Source: Beta vulgaris subsp. vulgaris (lineage: Eukaryota > Streptophyta > Magnoliopsida > Caryophyllales > Amaranthaceae). Taken from it: a stretch of 64,000 bases of DNA. The stretch spans positions 30,436,444 to 30,500,443 of the forward strand of contig NC_079209.1 of the NCBI RefSeq assembly GCF_026745355.1. The letters are read 5' to 3'. Below are positions 25,116 to 36,399 of the stretch, in pieces. Positions within the stretch are counted from its first letter, which is position 1, and every line of letters begins with the position of its first letter. The translations under genes were made by a program, and so were the position numbers. Below the pieces are notes generated by a model, which saw only the letters and a program-made list of their open reading frames with translations, was not told the origin of the DNA and did not search any database.

Positions 25116-25899
25116 GTAATATTTTCGTAAATACCCAATATGGCATTTAAAATTTTCGGCCAACCTAATATTAATTTGAATTACGTAATTGTACCCATAA
25201 TTAACATCAATCACATTAATATATAAATGGAATATCCTTGATTTCTGGAAATCTCATATGATATCATGAAATTACTTGCCTAACTTAAAAAACCAATCAA
25301 CTTAAATTTCGATTTCTTTTGCATTTTTCATTAAAATTTCGGCCATTATATTCCGAAATGCCACGTGGACACTCTTATTGAGAGTTTTAGTTTGAGAAGC
25401 TCTAGAATTGCTCGGTTAATGTGAGCTTGACACGTCAGCTTTTTTCTTCTGCTTTAGATAATAGTATAGATACTAGGAGGCTTTAATACTAAAGTTTTAA
25501 TGATGGAAAAGGTTTTTAAGCACTTTTAAGAAGGGTTCAAATCATTTTATTATTGTTGTAAATCCATAAAGGATAGATTATGGATTTATATTGGTTGTTT
25601 TAAGCAGATAATTCTCTTTAGGCGACTTTTAAGGTTGTTAAAGTAGCCTTGAATTTTGTCTACACAAGGTACGTACATACATATGTGTTGATTGGATTAG
25701 TATCATGATTTAAGGATGAGAATTATTTAGTATCGATCATGTACAGGGAACTAATTGAGATCATATGTGATTACTATTAAGTTGGAATTGCATATTTTAT
25801 ACCGTTGTGTGAAACATGTTGATTATGAGATTTATATTATGTTGGTATGGAAGATTGATGCAAGCATAGGGGATTTGGGAACTTTATTGTATTAGTTCA
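25116..25899. other. Noncoding stretch
   Basis: A CACGTGG and CACGTCAGC pair and an AGATAATAGTATAGATACTAG phrase near 25440-25470 suggest a plus-strand Helitron end without a clear hairpin. This is too weak to call. Confidence 0.3.
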
Positions 25900-27017
25900 T
25901 ATGCGAAATTAATATATATTTATTAGTCTGGGTCATGATTGAATCATGTTGTTCCCTTTTTAGTATTTTACTGTTTTATAAGGACCGAGGGCCTTATTTG
26001 GTCAGTTGATATTTTATACCTTTGAAAGTTTGCTTGGTTATTGGCTAGGTTTAATAAATAAGGAAGATTAGATTAAAGATCGAATTAATCTTGGGTCGTT
26101 AAGTTGTTTGATCACTTATCTAATCCTAAGATAAAAATGAAAGTTGTAATTGTTTGATAATTGTATTATTTGTATTGCTTATGAGTCATAACAAGTAATA
26201 AATGGTAAATCATGTAAAATGAAACGTGGATAGCAATAGCTTTAGACTTGTGCACATCTGAAGTGTTTGACAAGTAGAGAGTTGGAGTACATGGTGATAG
26301 CCTATGGCTTTTCCTGGGATCGGATTGATCAGCGTTCCTATTTTTATTTTAGAGGTTCATAGATATCGTAGGTCATGGAAATACGGAGTCGCGCCCATAT
26401 TTCGTCTTCCAAAGGGAAGGCTGGTTTTTTGTCAGACAACTCGTTCCATTGACTATTCCATTTAAAGTAATTATATTATTGGTTGTGAAGTTTAGTTCAG
26501 TAAGATTATCTGCAAGTTTAGTATATTATTGTTTATTCCTATTGTTATGTAGTAGTATCATGTTAATTAGGATTATATCTTTATTTATTATGTAGTACTC
26601 AGCTTTGCTGATTACGTGCTTTTGTTTGTGTGTGTTGATCCTGGATATGTCTTATTGATCCTATGATGACCTATTGTGGTGAGCAATCTCTATGGATCAA
26701 TAGTGCATTGTCCATCTACATGTTTGAAGATGATGCATCATCGGGTCCGGGATTGGAGAGCTTGTGTAGTCTACTTATCATACATTGAGTTCATACTTTT
26801 ATAAGTTGGTTTGGTTTTAAATTTGACTTTATTGGTTTGATTTTTGGAGTTGACTTTGTAGCTTACTAAGTTTTTTTATGAAGTTATTGATTATGTTTTC
26901 CGTTGCGAAATTCCGAATAAGCCAATACGTTATCACACGGGCGATAATGCTTTGATGATTATCTAAGTTTTATATTGAAAAGGTGTTTTGGAAAAGAAAG
27001 AATTATTGGGTGTTACA
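25900..27017 (+). mobile_element. Gypsy (Tekay-like) 5' LTR, distal part
   Basis: The segment ends ATTGGGTGTTACA at 27017, the typical LTR end of Tekay chromoviruses. It contains the usual downstream block, including 'gtactcagctttgctgattacg' (near 26595) and a GATGATGC patch. A Gypsy leader and gag follow in the same orientation. The 5' start of the LTR could not be located, so the left limit is a guess. Confidence 0.45.
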
Positions 27018-27608
27018 AAGTTATTGGCCTTTCGTACCAACTTTAAATTTTTAGGCGCTTAATTAGCTAGTTACTTAAATTAAATTTCTTAGAATTGAGC
27101 TCCTACTTATTCGTTGTGTTCAAATTACATTTCGAAACAATTTGCAAGATTTCAAGATTTTAAATATTTCATTTAATTTTGGTTCCAATTTTTTTTAAGG
27201 GACCGAAACATTTTTTTATTTTCGAATATTTCTTGGTTCTAATTTTTCAAACCCTATTATATAATTTTTATTTATTTTTTTGATTTCTTTTAATAATCCG
27301 AGGGAAAAAAGTATATATATTATTTATTTCATTATTGAGTTCAATACTTCTAGTTTATTTTGTTTACTTTATTATTTTGTGAGAGAATGGTAGTATAGGA
27401 AGGATATGTAGGATAGAAATAGTATATGTTTGCATTAAATAGTTAGTTCAGCATGATTATAAATTTTTATTCCATGCTAACTGTTTATGTTATTCGTATG
27501 CTTATGTTGTTGGTTATGCTTTCTTACTGTTTATTGTTGGGATCATACGTTAAATGAGAGTACCAATTGCTTATAGAAGTATTGTTTATTTGTTATAGAC
27601 CTCTAACC

Positions 27609-27848
27609 ATGTCTGATAGAGAAGATACTAGAGTAGGGAGCTACTACAACCCTATTGTATTGAGTGATGATGAAAGTGATGAAGGTTATGAGTCTGACAG
27701 TGATAGCTACACCAGTTTAGAACTTATTATGTGTTGTGTCTTGAAATTAGGCATCCTTAATAATGATGATGATGTAATTCAAGAGTTTGATTGTGCTAGA
27801 GGACAAACCCAACAAGAAATCTACAATGCGACTTGGAGATATTATTAG
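27609..27848 (+). pseudogene. Short acidic ORF in the leader of the Gypsy element
   Basis: The frame starts MSDREDTRVGSYYNPIVLSD and runs into a run of Asp, Glu and Ser, with 79 residues before the stop at 27846. A related acidic stretch continues brokenly to about 28020. I recognise no domain. Its position between an LTR end and gag suggests a leader-region or N-terminal gag reading frame of the element, not a host gene. Confidence 0.4.
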
Positions 27849-28523
27849 AGCGATGTTAGTGATTCAGAGTTAGAAGATGATGAACATCAACCCAATAATA
27901 TAATTACTTTAAATGGAAGATGATGAACATCAACCCAATAATTCGAAGATCTACTAGACCTAGGAATGCAAGTTATTATTATTTTAGTGAAAACTCTGGA
28001 GACTTGGAAGATGAAATGTTTACACTATAAAAGTATAAAGAAAATAAGAATATGAATGATAATGTAACTCCATAAACTCTTTATTTATGTTCTAAGGTTA
28101 GTAGTTGAATAAGTAGCTAATCTACAGTGGTTTAAATTTCCTTCTTTAGCATTTTTATATTGTTGGAGAATAAGTTGGTTATTTTGGATTGGAAATAATA
28201 TTCTTATTATCGTTTGAGGAATAAAAGTTATTATTTAGTTATTTGAGTTGAGTGAGAATGTATTTTAGTATGCGAAAAGGGGAATATTTTCTTTTATTAC
28301 TGTGATAGGTTGCATTTGATCCTTATGTGATTATTAATGTGCATGAGTATATGATTGTTTGGTCCATAGTGTGTGAACATAATGTTATGGTAACTCCATG
28401 AGAATTGTATGTTGATGCGATCTTGTATGGTCAAATCAAGTGTTGCCTTTGTAGAGAATGGCAAGTAAGTTGTGTATTGAAACCTAAAGTAGAGCTACGT
28501 TAAATTTTAGGTCGTGCAATAGA

Positions 28524-28930
28524 ATGGCTAACAACGATAACGCCTTAGCTTCTGCTATTCGCCTATTGGCAGAGAAATTAACTTAAGAAAGAACTAGGAG
28601 TCCATATCCTGTTGGGGACATGTTTGAAAGGCTAGCCAAAGTTAAGCTACCATACTTTAAGGGTTAAGATGACCCTACCTTCTTAGAGAGTTGGATTAGG
28701 GAGTTTAGAAAGTTATTTGGGGATGTGAACTGTCTTGAGGGTATGAAAGTAGGTCAAGTTGTAATGTATCTGAAAGATGAGGCCTAGTTACGATGGAATG
28801 AAAATGGAAATAGACTTAGTGTTGCGGAATGGTTTGAGAGGGAATTTTTATCCTGCTTTTATGAGGAAACCGAAGGCCTAACATTGTCACAAATGAGGAG
28901 TTTCAATTGATATTGAATCCAAGTACTTTA
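28524..28930 (+). pseudogene. Gypsy gag fragment, broken by stops
   Basis: From ATG 28524 the frame reads MANNDNALASAIRLLAEKLT. Interrupted by stop codons, it continues with GDMFERLAKVKLPYFKG, DPTFLESWIREFRKLFG, VGQVVMYLKDEA, LRWNENGNRLS and EWFEREFLSCFY. This is the usual retrotransposon gag (PF03732-like) layout of Ty3/Gypsy elements. At least three in-frame stops disable it. No protease or polymerase follows; the sequence passes straight into an inverted repeat and then a 3' LTR-like region. Confidence 0.75.
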
Positions 28931-29104
28931 AAGAACTAGACAAATAGGTTCATTTTCATCAATTGACTTAGGAGCTTGACCTTGACTTGTATCACCTCCA
29001 CCCATACCTTGCCCACTTTATATTTCCATTTTATAAACTAAGCCAGCAAAACAATTGCGTATTCATATAATCAATGACATTTCAACAACATATTCACAAT
29101 TATG
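28882..29104 (+). repeat. Inverted repeat, left arm
   Basis: This arm of about 223 bp is the reverse complement, with moderate divergence, of 30827-31049. Landmarks are CATTGTCACAAATGAGGAGT, GGAGCTTGACCTTGACTT, CACCTCCACCCATACCTTGC and TTGCGTATTCATATAATCAA. On the minus strand it reads as a gag-like GMGGGDKSQ-type segment. Confidence 0.85.
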
Positions 29105-30826
29105 CTGAAATTTGATGATGACAGGAATCTTATGCTGAAATTTTTGCCCCTTTTGTTTTCTTTGCTCCTCGATTTTGATGTTGAGTTGAAGTGGAGATAC
29201 AAAAGTTGATGGTAGAATGAAGGTTTGATGCCTGATATCTTACGAGTTTGAGATTTTGGTTTGATTTAAATTATTATTTTCAAGTTTCGAGGACGAAACT
29301 TTAAATAAGGGTGGGAGTATCTAATAGCTCTATTCTTAAGAATGTTTATTTAAAAGCTGATTATATTTAATAACTAAATTATTTTTTGAATATTTTTAAT
29401 TCATTTGGGTTAAAGTATGAATATTTATTTTCGAATATTTACTTAAGTTTATAAAGTTTTTATTATTAAAATTATTTTAGGGTTCATGTGCGACTAAATT
29501 GAGCGGTATTTGATCAAATAGGAAGTCAAAGTCGGTTTTTCCTTTAATTCCTTTTACCCTCTGTCGGTTTGTTTGAATGAAATAATAACCTCAAACCCAA
29601 AAATCTTTCTCTCACCCGAGAAAACCCAACCCATCACTCCTTCTCTCTCCATGTGAAGACCCAAACCCCAAAACCCAATTTTCTCTCTCTCCTTGTTGTT
29701 CTTATCGGTGTCCCCAACCCGCCGGACCTGCTGTCGCTTTATCAGTTCTTTCTCTCACTGGAACTTTCTTTATCCTCTGTCGTGCAACCTTGTGCGGTCA
29801 CCGTAGGCACAACTCTACTTCTTCCCTCTTCGATCTCCCTCCCCAGATTCGTTCTGGCTTGCTGCTGCATCGAGATCATGTGAACGTCGCACCGCCTGCG
29901 GGAACCGCATGCTGCTGCTTGCATCTCGCCAAATTACGTTACCCCTGCCTTGTTGCGTGGTTCCACGCTGCTCTTGTGAGCAGATCAGCAGAGGTATACT
30001 CGTACCTCTTTCTTTTCCTCTTGAAATTCTGAGTTCAAGTTTATAAATCAAGCCAAATTATACCTTTGATGAACTAATTAATTAAGTTAAGCCCACAATT
30101 GATTTTGCTATAAAAACATGTTTTTGATTTGTAAAATGAAAATCAGATATTAGTGAGTTTACTAGTGTGATTATTTGTAATAATAATCGAGATTAAAGTT
30201 AGAATAGTTATTGTTATTATTGTTGGTGTTAGGATTGTTCATAAGATTAGTTTGAGCATTACTATTAATATTGTTGTTGTTGGAGTAATTGGAGCTAGTT
30301 TATGGAATTCATGTTGGTTAGTAGATGCTCAAAGAATAGCAATGAGGTGAGATTTGTGAAATGAAGTTTCAAATTGAATTATTTTGAGATGATCTGGTTG
30401 GATTGTAGTGAACGACTATTTATTGAATTGATGAATAAGATTATATTAGAAGAGGACAATTAGATTAATTTCTCATTTAGTAAGCAATTCATTTATTAGT
30501 TTGTGGTTATTGAGGTGTAATTAGATAGCGATTGCTAATGTTGCGAGGATGGTGGAGATCTCCAAATTGGGAATTTTTTACAATTATATTTTCTAGATTA
30601 GATTAGCTTAAGACCGAATCCTAATTATGGTTATATTGATGTGAGGTGAATGGTGGTGGAATGTTCGATCTAGTGTTGGTGGTCGATGATTATTTTTAAT
30701 GATTTATTAAGGACTGTATTGCTTTTTCAGGTAACTTTTATGTTCAGTAATATAATTTACTTATGCTCATGTGTGTGTGAATCTGAATGTTATATTTTCG
30801 TATATAAGTTCGCACTATGGCTATAG
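29105..30826 (+). mobile_element. Gypsy 3' end and LTR-like region between inverted repeats
   Basis: TTTCGAGGACGAAACTTT at about 29287-29304 is the hallmark of the last codons of chromovirus polyproteins. It is followed by a purine-rich AAGGGTGGGAG and then the presumed 3' LTR from about 29315. A C/T-rich leader with many ORF-like fragments (29600-30030) fits a transcribed LTR/leader. A TATA box and a clear LTR end were not found. The short overlapping frames at 29653-30051 are considered noncoding. Confidence 0.5.
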
Positions 30827-31049
30827 TTATAATTGTGTTGTTGAAATGTCATTGATTATATGAATACGCAATTTTTTTACTGGCTTAGTTTATGAACTGA
30901 AAATAGAAAGTTGGCAAGGTATGGGTGGAGGTGATAAAAGTCAAGGTCAAGGTCAAGCTCCTAAGTCAACTGATGAAAAGGAACTTATGTGTCTAGTTCA
31001 GGGAGTACTTGGATTCAAGCTTAATTGAAACTCCTCATTTGTGACAATG
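30827..31049 (-). repeat. Inverted repeat, right arm
   Basis: This is the partner of 28882-29104. On the plus strand it keeps a frame with GMGGGDKSQGQGQAPKSTDE and then ELMCLVQGVLGFKLN, which looks like the proline/glutamine-rich C-terminal part of a Gypsy gag. So the right arm is in sense orientation and the left arm is the inverted copy. Confidence 0.85.
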
Positions 31050-32927
31050 CGTGAGTGGGAGAATAATTCAATCAATGAAGCATGACTTGGCACCATTTCT
31101 AGAGTCTTAGTTAATTTTAATTCTAATTAAGTCTTTTAGATCAGCAAATAAGTAGTCCGAAAATATCTTGTTGAATTTTCGACCAGCTTAGGGTATTTTT
31201 AGTGTCCTTGTGTTCCAAGTATGCAAGTTGGCCTTGAGTTGTATTAATTTCCTTAAGTATATTAGACGTCTAAGGGGGAATTAGGGCTGATTTGGAGTTC
31301 CTTTGAGTACTCCTTTATCCTCTCCAAGAATCAAGGGATTATGATGCAAGGTGCCAGGTTGTATTTGCTTAAATACTTGGCTGAAATTTTCGGTTATTGT
31401 GGTGCTTGGAGGACAAGTTTATTCTTTTTGTTGTTTCATTATTTTGATAATGACAAATAATTAAACTTTATTTGATTTTAGTTTATGTTATTCGTATGTT
31501 TCTAGTTTATTTTGTTAGATTTAATTTCGTGTGTTTTAGATTTATTCTTTCTGTTAGTTAGATTTATTCTTTCAGTTTTAATTAGTTTATTTATTTTAGA
31601 CTTCACAAATAATATGTTAAAAAACTTATGAAGAATTGATTAGGAGTTTAATCAAGATTAAGTTGTTAAATTTTATTTGTGACAAACCATTAATATTATG
31701 GAAGTAAAAATCTAATATATTATGATTCCATAATATTCTGTTTACTTAGTTGTGTTTAGTTAGTTGTGTGCAGCCTTTTGATTTTTCTATAAACAAGGAG
31801 CCGCCAAAAACTAACCTAAATAAGCGCCCAAAATAGATGCGTTGAGGTAGTTCCTACAATTTAGGAACCACAACAACCAACCTATTAACAAGGCGTGGGA
31901 TCGTGGAAGTTGCGCGTGTTAATGGCTAAGATTGTGGAACTTAACTAACCAACTGCCAACGGTCATATAAACGGACATATTGATGGGAGAAGTGGCTGAA
32001 TAAAGCTACGTGTGATCTTGGAGAAGATCATGGAGAAAATCATGGAGAAGATCGTGGAGAAGAACTCGAGAAGATAGGTTTCTACAAATAGTTGTTTGTA
32101 ATGATTTTTTTATGTATGCTTTCAGAATTTTCTATGTAATATTTTTAGTGAAAGTATATTCGGTTTTCTTCTTCTTAGTACTTAGTGTATTATAGATTGG
32201 GTTGAGTGAATCTAAATCTGTAATCATTTTGAGAGAAAAAGAGAAAGAGAAAGAGAAAAGAGAAAGAGAAAAGACTTCGAGTGAAGTCAAGAGAGAAAGT
32301 CAACTATTCAGGGGGAACAAGCTGACTGGGAACCAGTTCCTAATGGAACAGAGTAGGTCTGAGTTTAGGTTGTACAAAAGAGTCTTTTGGCCTAAAGTTA
32401 TTAAAGAGAATTGAGTCAAAATCACTCGTGGTCAAGGTTTTTCTTCCTATTGGGCCTAGGAAGTTTTCCTTGTAAAAATCTTGTGTTTTTATTTCTTTCT
32501 TATTCATGCAATTACTTCTTTCTTATTTAATCATTTTTTTATTTCCGCAAAAAGTTTGAAAATCTCCCCAACTACAATTCACCCCCCCTCTTGTAGTTGT
32601 TTAAGTGTTCGTCCAAGACTAACACTTTTTATGATTAATATAATTAGTCATGTCACGCTACCTTACAAGAACATGAATGATTTACACAAAAACCTTTGTT
32701 CTTGAATTAAATTGTGCTTTACAATTATTTTCGGCCATTAGCTTAATTCTCGGGAGTGTTAATTAATCTAATATTTAATCTACTTAATTTCAGGAGCGGT
32801 TTTGAGTGAGGTTAAGAGTTAACTAAAATATTTATGAGTGTTTATTTTGGTTATCATACCCGAATTCCTTGTGCTTTATTCGAGTTTCCTTGATTGTTTC
32901 TTCTTCTTTGGAGTTGCAATCATATCA
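31050..32927 (+). mobile_element. 5' LTR of a deleted Gypsy element, split by a solo LTR
   Basis: The LTR has two pieces, about 31050-31428 and 32630-32927. It ends CATATCA at 32927, just before a primer-binding site TTGGTATCAGAT (32929-32940) complementary to initiator tRNA-Met. The second piece is related to the 3' LTR end at 34340-34619. The first piece resembles, in reverse, 49500-49760 (shared GGGATTATGATGCAAGG). The exact 5' start is uncertain. Confidence 0.65.
31429..32624 (+). mobile_element. Solo LTR (Copia, SIRE-like) with 5-bp target duplication
   Basis: The 1196-bp unit begins TGTTGTTTCATTATTTTGAT and ends GTCCAAGACTAACA. CTTTT lies immediately on both sides (31424-31428 and 32625-32629). 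The run of Cs before TTGTAGTTGTTTAAGTGTTC and the TGATAATGACAAA opening are typical of SIRE-type LTRs. It interrupts the Gypsy LTR, so it is the younger insertion. A purine-only tract (about 32228-32278) lies inside. Confidence 0.8.
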
Positions 32928-33091
32928 ATTGGTATCAGATTTTTCCAGTAGGGTGAGGATCGAAGGGGTTCTATTTTCATTATTAAGTCTTTCTTCTAGT
33001 TAATTCTAGTTGTTATTTCGATCCTTTGTCGGGGTTTGTGTGGTTGTTGGCTTGCTACGTCTTCTTTGGCGTGGCATATTACTTGTGTTAT

Positions 33092-33262
33092 CATGTCTGA
33101 AATTGCGGAATTGAAAAGTCTTATTGATCAACTAGATAAAACACAGTTAAAGACACAAGCTAGGGCAGAAAAATTTGAAAATGCTCATAAAATTATTGTT
33201 GATATGGTGATGAAAAAGAAGACCCTAATCACATTGACTATGATTCTGCCGTTGAAGAAGTA
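33092..33262 (+). pseudogene. Gypsy gag start fragment
   Basis: After the primer-binding site the frame from ATG 33092 reads MSEIAELKSLIDQLDKTQLK and on through a basic, helical stretch. The homology then ends near 33290 and the sequence jumps directly into integrase. I take this as the gag N terminus of the same element, left by a large internal deletion that removed protease, RT and RNase H. Confidence 0.5.
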
Positions 33263-33300
33263 AAACATGTTAAACCGACTTACGAAAGCTACTCTTTAAC

Positions 33301-33858
33301 AATAGTCACCATCCTCAAACTGATGGCCAAACAGAGGTAACAAATCGCACCCTTGGTTCCTTGTTGCGTGGTCTTGTGAGTAAGACTCAAAAAGATTGGG
33401 ATGTGAAGCTGGCACACGTGGAGTTTGCTTATAATCATTCTCATTCATCAACTACCTTACATTATCCATTTGAAGTAGTTTATGGTGTTAATCCCTTTCT
33501 CCCAATTAATCTTGTTTCTCTTCCTAAAAGTGAGATTCATGCAGATTCAAAGAAGAGGTTGGAAGCTTTTAACAAGACTTGTTCTCAAGTAAAATCTCGT
33601 ATTGAGAAGATGAGCACACAATACAAGGAGAGAGCTAACAAGCATAGACGCCAACCTAGATTCAAGGAGGGTGACTTAGTATGGATTAATTTGAGGAAGG
33701 AAAGGTTTCCAAGCAAGAGAAAGAACAAGTTGATGCCTAGGGAACCATTTGAGGTTATTGGAGTCATTGGTGATGGATCTTACAAGATAGACTTACCTAG
33801 TGACTATGGAGAGGTAAGTGTTACTTTCAATGTTATTGACCTATCTCCATACAATTGA
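33301..33858 (+). pseudogene. Gypsy integrase C-terminal fragment
   Basis: The frame reads HHPQTDGQTEVTNRTLGSLL, followed by WDVKLAHVEFAYNHSHSSTT, FEVVYGVNPFLPINL, then RQPRFKEGDLVWINLRKERF, KLMPREPFEVIGVIGDGSY and FNVIDLSPYN, ending at 33858. This is the last part of the integrase core plus the C-terminal domain of Ty3/Gypsy elements. The catalytic DDE residues upstream of HHPQTDGQ are absent. The frame is open from 33307 onward. It is followed by a purine tract and the 3' LTR. Confidence 0.9.
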
Positions 33859-33886
33859 GGGCAAATTCTTTTGAAGAAGGGCAAAA

Positions 33887-34619
33887 TGATGCGGATTCAA
33901 AGGCATCAAGTCAAGTAGAGTCAATTTCACTTCTTATGGAACACATGGTGTTCATTTTGAAGACTTACAACAATGCATTTGTATCATGTGTCACTTGGCT
34001 CAAAGAAGAAGCTACTTAGCATTGAACTTAGTGTCACTATTAGTTAAGTTAGTTGAGTTGTTTGGCTTATAATAAAATCCAAAAATGACTTGTTAATTTC
34101 GGATCTTTAAGTCTTAATGTCATGGTTGTATTTTAGGAAATAGCTGTCTTAACTTAGAGGGTTACTTGGCCGTGTGTCCTTATGTAATTAAGGAAAGATT
34201 TGCCATCTTTCCTAAGCTTTTGTTTCCTTAAGTTCTAGCTAGATTCTAGGCTAGAATTAAGGGAAAATACTTTCCTAAAATACTCTATGTTGGCCGAATG
34301 GCTTGGTTGATTGGAGGGCAAGTTGATTCTTGTCATTACAAATAAACACGTCATGCTACATTACAAGAGCATGAATTATTTAGACAAAACCTTGTTATTG
34401 ATTTTAATTGTGCCTTGAATTTCTTTTCGACCACTATTTAATTTTCAGGATTGTTAATTAACTAGTACTTAATCTAATTAATTCCAAGAGTGGTTTGAAA
34501 GAGATTAAGAGTTAACTAAAATATTCAAGAGCGTTTATTTTGGTTATCAAATCCGAAATTCATTGTTCTTTGTTCGAAGTTCTTGAGTGGTCAACTATAC
34601 TAGTTGTGCATTCATATCA
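33887..34619 (+). mobile_element. 3' LTR of the deleted Gypsy element
   Basis: A polypurine tract (GAAGAAGGGCAAAA, 33873-33886) is followed by the LTR start TGATGCGGATTCAAAGGCAT. The LTR ends GCATTCATATCA at 34619. Its second half matches 32650-32927. The same LTR family recurs at 37396-37701 and 59060-59756. Confidence 0.75.
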
Positions 34620-35214
34620 CCGGCATAGGAATTCCGAGGAAAAATGCGTAAGGTCGGTGCCTACCCGTCCTAACCAACTATTATTGGCCAAAATAAACCT
34701 AGGGTTAGACAGGGGACCTAAACGACGTCTTATTTCAGAGGAAGTTGTAGAAGGATCATCTGAGTCGTTGGACGGACCTGATGTGACTTCTGCCTCCTTA
34801 GTCACATCCATCTCCATATCTTGTTCGGATAGACTGGCCTTCAAAGCCCTTTCAATAAATTCTTCTTCTTGGACGCTCTTGGGGGAAGAAGTTTCGGGTG
34901 CTGGCCGAGCACTTTGTACCTCACGTTCCCTTTTTTCGGGGATTCGACCGGTTGATGCCTCCATTTATGAGCTAGAGGCCGAGAGGTTTACCCCACGTCT
35001 TAGACGAGCAGTCTTCTTTGATGCGCGCCAGATTACGCTGCATAGGTAAAGATTGGATCATCTGACTTTGCCTTCCATGTCCAGAAAAATAAAATGCATG
35101 ACCAAGCAGAATAGGCCCAACTCTAGAATGTGCCGAAGATGGAAGGCTATATGTTCTAGTGTTAAGACCAACTCTTAAGCGGGCGGGATTATTCGATGAA
35201 GAAGAAGAATCCAT
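34617..35214 (-). pseudogene. Antisense additional ORF of a Tat/Ogre-like retrotransposon (broken)
   Basis: On the minus strand an ATG at 35214 opens a frame MDSSSSSNNPARLRVGLNTR of 80 residues, ending in a stop at 34972. A shifted frame then continues from 34964 to 34617 (115 residues, with an acidic middle, EEEFIERALKASLSEQDMEM, and an end LSNPRFILANNSWLGRVGTD). I recognise no enzyme domain. The plus-strand retrotransposon whose 3' LTR starts at 35627 runs in the opposite direction, so this frame is antisense. Tat-lineage Gypsy elements are known to carry additional ORFs, often antisense, just before the 3' LTR, and the position fits. It is split by a frameshift and cut at its distal end by the abutting Gypsy LTR. 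Confidence 0.5.
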
Positions 35215-35426
35215 TTTTCTAAAAAATGAAGAGAAAAGTAAAAATTGAGAACAAGAAGAAGGAAGGGATACCTGTTAAGTTACTCGGACGGATGTTGAAG
35301 GTTTTTGAGATCTTGGACGGATGCACTTCCTCTCTCTAGAAATCCGGTAAGAAATGGGCAGAGTCTCTCTCTCTCTAGAAAAATTCTCTCAAGGTGTGAA
35401 ATGAACTCAGAAAGAACAAAAGCTCA

Positions 35427-35434
35427 TATTTATA
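35427..35434 (-). promoter_or_regulatory. TATA box of the antisense transcript
   Basis: On the minus strand CCTCCCTATAAATATGAG lies about 213 bp upstream of the ATG at 35214. It is followed by a C/T-rich leader with AGAGAGAGAG runs. This is a good plant core promoter and supports separate antisense transcription. Confidence 0.55.
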
Positions 35435-35626
35435 GGGAGGTTAAAATGACCTCCCCTTCGAGTAAAAACAAACGTTGTATTCAAAAAACCCTTGAGAGTT
35501 GACCGGTAGACACTGGTAAATTGGCGCCTTCTTCATTTTTCAAAAAAGTAAAGCAGTTCTCTTAAGTTGAAAGAGAATTTTAACCATCTTAGCGCCCAAA
35601 CAGTAAAAAACCTCTTTTAGGGGCAA

Positions 35627-36170
35627 ATGTTGTAGCCTAAAGATAAACGGCTCTAACTTGGACACGTGGATCTATCAGGAGCATACACGTACCTTTCCTG
35701 CATTGGGAGAAGTACATGTCCATCTTTCTGTCCTAGTTTGTACTTAGGACCAGGGTCGCAAAGGGGCATTTGCATAAAGTTCGATGATGTGTACTCTCCA
35801 ATAAATGTCTGTCACGTATCATGATTCCATTGCTTAGCCAGTCAGGTGTTCCCAAATTAGGGTGACCTCAAGATATAATAGTTATCTCAGACACTATATA
35901 TAGTCCTTGAAATCAGGAGAAAGGTACGTTTTCAAAGCAGTGTACTGTTACTCTATCACAATTCTCTGTCTCTCTAACGGTTTCCTTTACTACTCTTGAT
36001 ACCTGACTTACGCTTCGAATGAGGAAATACCACCTAAACCTCCAGGGTGGGTCCCTTATTTGCAGGTTCGAAAGCATAGCTCAAGTTCGGGTTATTTGGG
36101 TTAAGGTATTGTTGCACAAGTCTCCTTTTGAAGAACCTGTTGTGGGAATAGCAGTATTTTACGAGTCTAG
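35627..36170 (+). mobile_element. 3' LTR of a Tat/Ogre-like Gypsy element
   Basis: The purine-rich TTTTAGGGGCAAA runs straight into TGTTGTAGCC, the start of the LTR. A plus-strand TATA box (CACTATATATAG, about 35892-35903) follows. The downstream block CTGACTTACGCTTCGAATGA, then CCTCCAGGGTGGG, is the pattern found after the TATA box in Tat/Ogre LTRs (CTGACTTxxGCxTCGGA). The LTR end was not located; it may run up to or into the hexamer array. Confidence 0.55.
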
Positions 36171-36173
36171 CAT

Positions 36174-36304
36174 TATTGTTATTGCCATTGCCATTGCCAT
36201 CGCCATTGCCATTGCCATTGCCATCGCCGTCGCCATCGCCGTCGCCGTCACCGTCGCCGTCTCCGTCGCCGTCTCCGTCTCCGTCGCCGTCTCCGTCGCC
36301 GTCC

Positions 36305-36342
<38 letters not shown>

Positions 36343-36395
36343 ATCGCCATCGCCATCGCCATCGCCATCGCCATTGCCATTGCTATTGCTATTAT
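36174..36395. repeat. Hexamer tandem array (GCCATT / GCCATC / GCCGTC)
   Basis: About 35 units of GCC-R-T-Y lie in an ordered pattern: GCCATT and GCCATC at both edges, GCCGTC and GTCTCC variants in the middle. Because the unit is six bases, frames on both strands stay open (Ala-Ile, Ser-Pro and Ala-Met/Ala-Thr dipeptides), but there is no sign these are translated. Confidence 0.95.
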
Positions 36396-36399
36396 TGAG

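Noticed and set aside
29653..30051. Cluster of four overlapping frames on both strands
   Set aside because: They lie in a C/T-rich LTR leader-like region. None has homology I recognise.
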